From Lytechinus variegatus (taxonomy: Eukaryota; Echinodermata; Echinoidea; Temnopleuroida; Toxopneustidae), in the NCBI RefSeq assembly GCF_018143015.1, contig NC_054754.1, positions 24,252,394 through 24,316,393 of the forward strand: 64,000 nt of DNA. The letters run 5' to 3'. Positions 55,916 to 64,000 of the stretch are shown here, one piece after another. Position 1 is the first letter of the stretch; each line of letters starts with the position of its first letter. A program made the position numbers and the translations under genes. Under the pieces are notes generated by a model, which saw only the letters and a program-made list of their open reading frames with translations, made no database searches and had not been told where the DNA came from.

Positions 55916-58900
55916 GTATGTGCAATCATTTTCTCCCTTCCGGAGTGTTGTGGCTCAGTGGATAAGTCTCCGGTCTGTAAACCGCAAGGTCCGGGGTTCG
56001 AATCACACCACAACACTCGCGTCCTTTGGCAGAATGTGTTTATCTACATTTTCCACTCTCCAACATGGTGTAGAAAATTCCTTGAATGATTGAGCATTCG
56101 ATCAGGTTAGCCATGCTAAAGCCGGGGCAGTAGTATGCAGCGCTTAGGAACATTGTATTAAGTGCTATATAGATGTTGCTATATATTTTTTATTTCTAGT
56201 CATCATCATGGGTATTCTTTCCGCCGCTGTTTCGTCGTCAAATCATGTAACCTTACATTAATAGTGGTAAGGGTATTGATTTTGAACTTTTTACATAAAA
56301 GTAGAAGTACTTATATGCATTATGAAAATCATAAGTTCTAGGCCTAATTATTTTCCAAAATAGGTAATCTAAGTAATTATGTATCAACCCATTGAAAGAT
56401 AAAGATAGTAGGCCCTAACTGGAAAATATTGTCGACTGTAGTCATGCTTTAAAATGTCCTTGGCGTGTTTCCCTTCAGGATGAAATTTACCCACATTATG
56501 CTACACTCAACCTCAATTGAAACCTTTTTGTCCCCTATGGAACCCCCGAGTAAAGGGGTCCCTTTACGTGCTCAAGAACCTTAAATGGTTTCTATAAAGA
56601 AACAAAAAAAAGGCCCGGAAAGAATGTTCCAAAGTGACTGTTTAAGGTAATTTAGAACCTTTTAGGAAACTTTAAAATGTTCTATGGGACAAGCACGAAC
56701 GCATCTAAGAATCATTTTTATAGTGTATTGTAATAGTGGTGGAAGCATTAGGAGATTACCAAAGCTAAAAACAGGATATGATCTCTTAATATAATAATAA
56801 ATCATAGCGCTAGATTTTATCTCGTGGAAGAATATACATGTATTCAAAGATTATCGTTTAAACATAAACATGGCCTGCAATCATGACGACAATATTGTTA
56901 TACTTTCATGTTATGTCAAGGATTGGATGAAGTTGATGTCTGCATCTCAAGAGCACGGGGTGGTCATCTTCTCCTTGGGCACCTACGCTGATGGTACCTT
57001 GAGGATGGATGATATCAGGACGATTGCTCGTGTCTTTTCTTTACTCAAACAGACGGTCATTTGGCAATCCAAACAAGACCTACATTCAGATGTTTCGCTT
57101 AGTCCTAATATAAGGGTCTTCCCGTGGATTCCGCAAAATGACTTACTTGGTAACTCTATTGCTTAATTTCTTTCCCTTTTTTCGGAGAAAATTCACAAAA
57201 GTCCAACTCTGGATTCGCACATGTTAATAAATGCATTTTTGTTGAAAGTTGTGGTTGAGGGTGTGTATGTCAAGAATCTGATAGGTGCCGGTACTTTGGC
57301 AGGTGGCACCTTCTGGCAACTTTATTAGTATTATTACATCATAAGCCACTCCCACCTTTTTCCATTCCTCTCAATTATGATTTATCTATTATACGGAATA
57401 AACATATTTGGTATCAAATTAAAGCTAATGAAAAATCTAATTCAGATATGGATAACAAGACATTTAAGACATGTACAGGTCAATGAAAGATCGTGTAAGC
57501 TCATATAAGGTCGAATAATGCAGAAAATATACCGTCTCTTAAATGCAAAAAGACGAGTATTATTATGCAGTATTTGTTGAAAGTTATAGTCGAAGGTGTT
57601 TAACAATCCGGTGGGTGCTACCTAGGCACCCTTGGGTATCTTTTTTTCTTACGTCATGAACCACGCCCACTTTTCACATAAATACATAGCTATATATAAT
57701 AAAAGGTCCCCTGACATGCAAATGATATTATCTTCTGTTAATGTGTATGAGTCTGAACTTCACCAAATTATTCAGATAAATATATTTGAAAAAAATATAG
57801 CCATACAATTTCAGTTCGCGTTTCGCGCTGTTTAGATAATTCATACTGGTTTTTTTGTTTAAATGTACTTCAGTTTTTAAGACTTCCCGGACCCCGGTTA
57901 ATTTTTGTTTTAGCTGTCGAATGTCGATCAGTGAGAATTCTGAATTAATTTTGCCCTTTATGTGAAAGAAAATTCTTCCTTTTTCATTTTCATATTTTTT
58001 TTACTTCGAGTGGCTCCTCGTTATTAAAAGTCAAGTCCTCCCAAGAAAAATGTTGATTTTAATCAACAGAAAAAAAAAATAAAATAAGCATAAGTCTGAA
58101 AATGTTATCAAAATCGGATGTAAAATAAGAAAGTTACGACAATTTAGAGGTTCGCCTATTTTTCAAAAAAAGGCTATATTTACAAATCAGTGATATGTAA
58201 ATGAGAGAGTCGATGATGTCCGTCACTATTTCTTTCGTTTTTCATTGTTTGAATTATACAATATCAATTCTTACAGATTTGATAATAAGGACCAACTTGA
58301 CTGAACCATAAGATACATAATACCACATGTCATGGGGTTCAGGGAGGAATAAAACTTCTTTTCACAGAACAACGGGGAGAAAATCAGAATACTTCATATT
58401 TCATATATAATGAAATACAAAAGAAATAGCGAGTGAGTGAGGTCACCAGCCCCCTCATTTGCCCACCGACCAGGATGGGAATATAACTGTTTTGTGAAAT
58501 TAGGCGAATCTTAAAAGTATCATAACCTTCTTTTTTTACATCCAATTTTGATAAAATTTTCAGTGTTATGCTTGTTGAATTTTTCTCTTTTTATTCAAAT
58601 CAACTTTTTGTTGGGGTGGGCTAGCCTTTTAACAATTTGACATTAATTGTTTAATTTACTTCCAGGTCATCCGTCCGTTCGTCTCCTTATCTTCCATGGA
58701 GGTAACAATGGAATGCATGAAGCCGTCTATCACGGTACACCTATGGTGGTCATCCCATTGGGTTTAGATCATTTTGATGTTGCTGCTAGAGTAGTTCAAC
58801 GTGGTATCGGGTTGTATCTTGACTTCTCAAGACTGACGCAGGAACACATGCTCAAAGCCATCAACACCGTTTTACATGACTCGAGGTTAGTATCAGACCC

Positions 58901-61900
58901 GGGTCCCGTCTTACGATGAAGTACCATCGATCCGATCAATCGCAATTTTGTATGGAAATTCATTATTGTCATAATATTTTCTACAAGAAATTTAAACAAT
59001 GTCGTATGTAAACAAAGAGAAGCACGCTGAATTTTCAAGAAAACAATGATTGTATGAATATGCATCACTATTAGAAAATATTTAGAGCAAACATGCATTT
59101 CAGATGTTGACGTTGCTGGCTTTCCATAGTTTGGATCAATCGTAACTCTTTGTAAGACGGGACCCAGGACACCATTTCATGGTTTGGAGGTGCCGTGGCC
59201 GAGTGGTCTAATAAAGTTTATTTTTTGATCCCTAAATTCATTTGCAAATTTCGCTATTGATTGCTAATAAATATGCTCCTTGAAGCAAGAATCTGATTTG
59301 CTAAAGCTGAAATTGATCTCTAAATTGTAAAATTACAACAGAATGTTTGCAATAGATTGCAAATATTTTCATGTAAAGACCCTTTTGGCGGCTTACTAAC
59401 ATTTGAAAGTCAGGGGCTCGATCCCCGGCCCTCGGCACTTGAGCAGTAACAAACAGTGCTTGTTTTTATCCAGTCAAATACATGGAAATGCGAATATATT
59501 CTTGGAAACTATGGGTGCACTTTTTCTTATTTTTTTAATTCATGTAAATATCCCATGTACAAAACTTGCAGTCTATTGCGAGGTTTTATTGACTACACAG
59601 TGGTAGTAGCGCAACGAGTCAAGAAATTTGTGGAGCCAGATATGGAGCATAGGCCAAATTAAAAAAAAAGATGCGACCGAGCAAATATTTCAATTTTATG
59701 GTTTTAATACAAACATCTAATTTTAAATAAATTTTGACATAGTGTTTAGAAAATGGTATTATAATACGCTTTTCCGTTAGAGTTTGCTTTTGGGTCTTCC
59801 GTCTAGTCTAATTTAAAGATTACAGCCAGTTCAAAATTCAGCAGCACGACTTGTACTAAGAGCAAAGAAAAATGAACCAATCTCTCCAGTCTTAAAAAAA
59901 ATTACATTGGCTACCCATCCAATCCCGCATACTTAAAAAAGTATTTTATTAGCCTGCCAATGTATTTTGATAATAATTGATTTAGCCTACCAATTTTATC
60001 ATATAGTTTGCTCCATTGTATCTTATTTAATTGTTAATACCACATTACCCAGTCGGAAAGAATGCTTCGTTCAGGTAGAAATTCATTAGTAGTACAAGTC
60101 CCACATACAGTAACAAAGTCATATGGGGAAAGTTCATTTTCGTATGCAGCCGTTGTTTCATAGAATAATCTGCCGGAAAATCTTTAGAATATACCAACAT
60201 ATGAAAAGATAAGAAATGGTTTGAAAACACATTTATTTAGCATTTTGTAAACAATTAAGAACCCAGTGCTCTCTACTCCATCTCCACTTGTAAAAAGCGT
60301 TTATTAGAGATATGTAATTTCGCCTATGAATATTTTGCGCTTTACCTTTTTTTTTATTATTATTATTAATTTACTTTTCTCCCCCTTTTTTCTGCTCGCT
60401 CTTTGCGCTCGCATTATTAATGTAAGGAAGAGCCCCAATTACCCATCCTTTACATGATCTACAAAAACATGAATAGAGTGTCGCGTTTTTAGGTCTAAAT
60501 CTCGAACTTGTTTAGTTGTATACCTATTATGTTTAAGTTACAAAAAGTGCTTAGAATTTCCATTCTTTAAGTAAAACTTCATAAATTTTCAGTTCGCGCC
60601 TGGCGCTCGCATTATTTAATTGTTGAAACATGTAATGTCTTCATGGCTAACTAGTAGACTTGTTAACTGCAAAAAAAAGGGTGAACGCTGCATTTTTTAG
60701 TACAAATGTTCCACTTGGCACAAATGTTCCTTGAGTCAAAAGAAAAAGATTCATCCAAAGAGACACGCTGTATCTATGCAAATAAGCAAGTAATTTGCAT
60801 AAATTTGCATATTATGTCGATATGTAAAAAGAAGTAATTCTGACTATATATTTCATCAGAACTGCCCTAAAATTGGAAATAAAGACTTAGGGTAAGACAG
60901 GGAAGAAAATTGTCATAAAATAATTGGGATATCCTTGTTTATTATTACCTAATTTACATAAATTATGCAAATTATAATTTGTAAACAGAGTATTTTTTCA
61001 AGAATCCTGAACTGTTTTATAAATAACAGCAATTAATACAAAATGTCAACAATCTACATGAAATAGAATATATTAGCGAAAACATCGATATGCTTCATGA
61101 CAGTATTAGTGCCTTAATTTGCTTAGAAAGAGGGCAAATATGTCAAAATGTATGACGTGATATTGCGCTAAAACGAGACCAAAACAACCTCTATGTCACA
61201 GTCACACTCACGAATCGGACCATAAAGCGATCAATGGTATGTCATTCGAGATAACACAATCTCAACACAATAGCTTCCATCGGCTTCTCGTATCGCCTTT
61301 GTTGGTGTGTCTGCTACACCGTAATCTATGATACATACGGGCAGCGCGTTTCCGTTTTACACCCTGGCGAAGGCATTTTCCGGAAAAGTAGCTAAAAAGC
61401 GACTAGTGAAGAGTCTACGTCTACGTTTGTTTACATTATCAGCTGGGCGCGCGATCCAAAATTCCGCACCGAAGTTATCCGCAGAACATATACTGTCTTG
61501 CAAATGCAGCTGCATGAGCTTATACTTTCCAGGTTTGATCATTTGCCTTGCCGACTTGCTGATGTCTGTCTTTCTCTCTATCTGTCTATATAACTATCTC
61601 TCAAATTCTATCTCTATGTAACTGCAGTATCTATCTATCTAATAATCTTCTCTGTCTCTCTCATTCTTTATCTAACATCTATCTATCTCAAATCTCTCTA
61701 TCCATCCATCTGACATACCATTGATCGCTTTATTGTCCGATTCGTGAGTGTGACTGTGACATAGAGGTTGTTTTGGTCTCGTTTATAGCGCAATATCACG
61801 TCATACATTTTGACATATTTGCCCTCTTTCTAAGCAAATTAAGACACTAATACTGTAATGAATCATATCGATGTTTTCGCTAATATATTCTCTTTCATTT

Positions 61901-63189
61901 AGAATGTTGACATTTTGTATTAATTGCTGTTATTTATAAAACAGTTCAGGATTCTTGAAAAAATACTTTTTTTACAAATTATAATTTGCATAATTTATGT
62001 AAATTAGGTAATAATAAACAAGGATATCCCAATTATTTTATGACAATTTTCTTCCCTGTCTTACCCTAAGTCTTTATTTCCAATTTTAGGGCAGTTCTGG
62101 TGAAATATATATTCTGAATTACTTGTTTTCGCTATATCGACATAATATGCAAATTTATTCAAATTTCTTGCTTATTTGCATAGATACATCGTGTCTCTTT
62201 GGATGAATCTTTTTCTTTTGACTCAAGGAACATTTGTGCCAAGTGGGACATTTGTACTCAAAAATGCAGCGTTCAACCTCTTAACAAGTCTACTAAACTG
62301 CAAGCAGTAGGAAGGTCGACCTTTTCGATCAGTTCAAAACGTGTATCAAAAATTTCTGCTCGCGCTTCGTGTTCGTAGTAATTATGGTATACACATCTCT
62401 TTCAGGATAACAAACATTGCCTAGAAATGTTCAAAGTTTAGGAAAAAATAAATTTTCCAAAAAAATTTGCTCGCGTTTCGCGCTCGCGTTATATGAATTT
62501 GGATTATGATATTATGTATTTATGCTGATTTATAAGAATAAAGCTAAAAAGTAACTATTAGGACTACCCCTTTAAAGAAAGAAACAAAAAACATGTTCGA
62601 GTGGCCGATCGGGAAAATACGGCTGAAAAAATCTCGCCCCCCCCCCCCTTATTGGCGGAGGCTGGATCCGCCCCTGCAACATACAGACTTGCTAGTCGTT
62701 GGCGCCAATCTACCAAATTGCAAATAATTCTTACATCTGTATTCTTCTACACAGTATTGTCAAACCAAATAAAAGTGTTTAATATTCTTATTCAGGTTAT
62801 TTTCATTTTGTCTTTTGATTTTTTTCTTCAGTTTTAAAGCCAATGCCGAGAGGGCTTCAGAAATTATGAGGGGAAGACTGGACCACCCGCTTAATCGCTC
62901 TGTACACTGGATCGAACACGTCCTAAAACACAAAGGAAGCTACTTACGACCTTCTAGCTCCAAACTGTACTTCTGGCAATTATACCTTCTTGACATCTAC
63001 ATCGCGCTGGCAATTATGTCCTTTATTGCTTATAAGTTACTTAAGTTAGTTTTAAGGTTATCCATACGACTTTGGAATGATGCTTATATGCGAGACCGTA
63101 TGAGGCGTTGTAAACTTATCAGCATCAAACACGTGATGTTGATCTGTGTTTTTTTCGTAATCTTTTATATTTTTTTAGTACGTGTATAA
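55058..63189 (+). CDS. UDP-glucuronosyltransferase-like (gene span, four coding exons)
   Basis: UGTs transfer a sugar from a UDP-sugar to small lipophilic acceptors in the ER lumen (family knowledge). Exons 55058..55915, 56921..57149, 58666..58885 and 62832..63189 join in frame to 554 residues plus stop. A hydrophobic signal sequence (residues 7-24, FILICLVVWIIG) is followed by ARILLSSEEGSGSHFS with the expected catalytic His (H38) and the motif GHHVTAL. The donor-sugar signature runs from WIPQNDLLG across HPSVRLLIFHGGNNGMHEAV to PLGLDHFDVAARV (about 354-405). The usual Asp-Gln pair of the signature is Asp-His here (D397-H398), and the usual Thr-His before GG is Phe-His. The C-terminus has a membrane segment near 486-507 and a second hydrophobic segment near 530-552. 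The family assignment is firm; substrate and subfamily cannot be told. Confidence 0.92.
55941..56195 (+). mobile_element. tRNA-derived SINE in UGT intron 1
   Basis: The head GTGTTGTGGCTCAGTGGATA has an A box (TGGCTCAGTGG) and a B box (GGTTCGAATC near 55995). The acceptor stem pairs GTGTTGT with ACAACAC. Body AAAGCCGGGGCAGTAGTATG and an AGCGC...CTATATAG tail follow. The anticodon-like loop reads CTGTAAA. Starts 26 bp after the exon 1 donor. Confidence 0.88.
56196..56920. other. UGT intron 1, remainder
   Basis: No other feature recognised. Confidence 0.4.
56921..57149 (+). CDS. UGT coding exon 2
   Basis: 76 codons plus one base: DWMKLMSASQEHGVVIFSLG, then IARVFSLLKQTVIWQSKQDL, ending FPWIPQNDLL. 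Acceptor GTCAAG is weak in pyrimidines and donor is GTAACT. It matches the start of the UDP-sugar-binding domain. Confidence 0.9.
57150..58023. other. UGT intron 2, proximal part
   Basis: Two copies of a short segment, AGTTGTGGTTGAGGGTGT near 57245 and AGTTATAGTCGAAGGTGT near 57583, each followed by a GGTGCC region and by CCACxCCCAC, form a diverged direct repeat of about 340-bp period. One CGC-dyad word lies at 57812-57831. Confidence 0.5.
58028..58628. mobile_element. TTAA-flanked MITE in UGT intron 2
   Basis: About 601 bp with TTAA at 58024-58027 and 58629-58632. Ends are AAGTCAAGTCCTCCC and, inverted, AAGGCTAGCCCACCC. It shares TCAAAATCGGATGTAAAATA and AGAAAGTTA.GA modules with 39242..39837 and is an older, more diverged member of that family. 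Confidence 0.85.
58666..58885 (+). CDS. UGT coding exon 3 (signature)
   Basis: Two bases plus 72 codons plus two: HPSVRLLIFHGGNNGMHEAV, YHGTPMVVIPLG, LDHFDVAARVVQRGIGLYLD, ending TVLHDS. Acceptor TTCCAG and donor GTTAGT. The acceptor lies only 33 bp past a TTAA MITE. Confidence 0.93.
58909..59164. mobile_element. Short TIR element (MITE) in UGT intron 3
   Basis: GGGTCCCGTCTTAC at the left and its inverted complement GTAAGACGGGACCC at the right, with GATCAATCG inside both ends. About 255 bp, noncoding. The left end lies 24 bp after the exon 3 donor. Confidence 0.85.
59188..59470 (+). mobile_element. SINE head split between A and B boxes
   Basis: GGTGCCGTGGCCGAGTGGTC (A box, Leu/Ser-tRNA-like) is separated by about 200 bp of AT-rich sequence from GGGGCTCGATCCCCGGCCCT with CTCGGCAC, the matching B box and acceptor-stem half. 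GTGCCG and CGGCAC pair. The interrupting piece, roughly 59210..59395, begins AATAAAGTTTATTT. Confidence 0.7.
59818..60256 (+). pseudogene. LINE C-terminal fragment in UGT intron 3
   Basis: The plus strand reads LQPVQNSAARLVLRAKKNEP, ISPVLKKITLATHP, then RMLRSGRNSLVVQVPHTVTK, SYGERSFSYAAVVS, NNLPENL and NGLKTHLF. This is the conserved C-terminal block of CR1/L2-like LINE proteins, with several frame breaks. Confidence 0.85.
60652..62295. mobile_element. Foldback-type element in UGT intron 3
   Basis: Arms 60652..61244 and 61711..62295 are inverted copies about 590 bp long with few differences. The 466-bp centre (61245..61710) holds GC-richer unique sequence and a (ATCT)n tract near 61560-61700. 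It sits within CGC-dyad repeat sequence. No coding region. Foldback elements are known in sea urchins and insects; membership in a known family was not tested. Confidence 0.92.
61560..61705. repeat. CTAT/CTCT microsatellite in the foldback centre
   Basis: Imperfect (TCTA)n and (TCTC)n tract inside the loop of the inverted repeat. Confidence 0.8.
62832..63189 (+). CDS. UGT coding exon 4 (membrane tail)
   Basis: One base plus 119 codons with stop. FKANAERASEIMRGRLDHPL and WIEHVLKHKGSYLRP are typical UGT. A membrane helix (LYLLDIYIALAIMSFIAY), a basic stretch and a second hydrophobic segment ending FYIFLVRV follow. Acceptor TTTTTTTCTTCAG. Confidence 0.93.
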
Positions 63190-63560
63190 CTGATGTATTA
63201 GATGATTAAAAAAAAGGAAATTGGATTTGTCAAAAGTACATATACATGCTCTGTCTTTCCAAACACCAAGGAAATAATCCATCATTTTCTGACCTATTAT
63301 CTCACTCTGTTATAGACATGCATGGCGTCGAAATGGAATCCTTAACTCAATATACAGTGAATCTTCCAAACCGTGAAGAAAGGGTCAGGGGTATTAGCAG
63401 TATGTAGAGGGCCAGTTGATAGCAAGAGGTCGAGGAGGAACACCCCCCCTCCTGCCGAATATCCTGGTTACAAACCAACATCCAGATCTCGCTATAGTTT
63501 GGGAACATACAAAGTAAATCATGCTAATTGAGCTTATCGTACCTTTTCAAAGGAATATTG
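63190..63560. other. Downstream of UGT
   Basis: No gene. ATTAAA at 63205-63210 is a possible polyadenylation signal for the UGT transcript, 16 bp after the stop. Confidence 0.4.
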
Positions 63561-63579
63561 ACGCCGCGCAAAGACATAT

Positions 63580-63810
63580 AGGAAACACTCATTGCATGCC
63601 TAAATCATGAATAATCTATCCCAAAAATATTTAAGAAACGGATTCGAGTTAGTATTACATACGAATCAGTCCCGTTTTGGAACAAAATTTAAACCACCCC
63701 AAAAAGAACAAATTACCTCAAAAGATCCTTTAAGTATAAAAGCGCCATGGCTTATAATTCCCTTCCTCTTCACATTAAATCATAATATTTTCAAATCAAA
63801 GATTTTTTTT
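63580..63810 (+). pseudogene. LINE C-terminal fragment
   Basis: Words such as KPPQKEQITSKDPLSIKAPW in one frame and YNSLPLHIK in the next recall the end of LINE ORF2 proteins. Short, frameshifted and weakly supported. Confidence 0.5.
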
Positions 63811-64000
63811 ATCTGTAGCACATGGACTCCGGTAGCCCCTCCCGCCCCCCTTTCCCTTTCATTTTCATTTTTTTTTTTTTGTAAATCTATACATATGTTT
63901 TTTGTTGATTACTTATACTTTTTTATGTTCGTTAAAGTTTCCATTTTATCTTCGATACATGTTTGTTCCAAACCTGTTATTTTAATCTGGTTTTGTTGTG
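63811..64000. other. Window end
   Basis: No feature recognised. C-rich then T-rich low-complexity sequence. Confidence 0.4.

Noticed and set aside
55941..56012. tRNA gene (GTA-like anticodon)
   Set aside because: D, anticodon and T stems pair poorly and a SINE body follows. Treated as SINE head.
1..64000. CRISPR arrays, operons or bacterial-type systems
   Set aside because: Spliced genes, SINEs and LINEs show a eukaryotic genome. The tandem repeats have no spacer structure.

Overview
The window looks like nuclear DNA of a marine invertebrate deuterostome, most likely a sea urchin or another echinoderm. It is AT-rich, has spliced genes with long introns, and is very dense in short inverted-repeat transposons, tRNA-derived SINEs, 5'-truncated LINEs and micro/minisatellites. 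It also has a heavy excess of the palindrome TACATGTA. The protein families are ordinary animal ones. The exact species cannot be read from the sequence.

Three protein genes are supported. (1) Minus strand, 26979 down to 8560: ten coding exons of an EVI5-type Rab GTPase-activating protein. They give a Ser/Gly-rich N-terminus, a full TBC domain with both catalytic fingers, and the start of the C-terminal coiled coil. All ten join in frame (604 codons). The C-terminal exons were not found and either lie in 1..8559 or leave the window. (2) Plus strand, 40696..41529: an OCIAD1-like protein with its whole coding sequence in one exon, preceded by a splice acceptor. (3) Plus strand, 55058..63189: a four-exon UDP-glycosyltransferase (554 aa) with signal peptide, donor-sugar signature and membrane tail, probably with two upstream noncoding exons.

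Layout: 1-8.5 kb has no recognised gene and a few TIR elements. 8.5-27 kb is EVI5, whose introns hold a decayed mariner-like element, a triplicated exon and a tandem array copied from the end of exon 2. 27-40.7 kb is intergenic and transposon-rich. 40.7-41.5 kb is OCIAD1. 41.5-53 kb is a repeat-dominated block with SINEs, an inverted LINE chimera, a 3-kb minisatellite with a ~27-bp unit, a CGCG-rich repeat and a LINE fragment. 53-63.2 kb is the UGT gene, with an AGT microsatellite in its 5' intron and MITEs, SINEs and a 1.6-kb foldback element in its introns. 63.2-64 kb holds LINE remains.

The three genes are not functionally linked as far as can be seen. The most informative part is the mobile DNA. 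Nested insertions and flanking duplications give base-exact ends for several nonautonomous families: TTAA target duplications in at least three TIR families, an 8-bp target duplication for a CCCGGG-ended 0.55-kb family, and TA flanks for three others.
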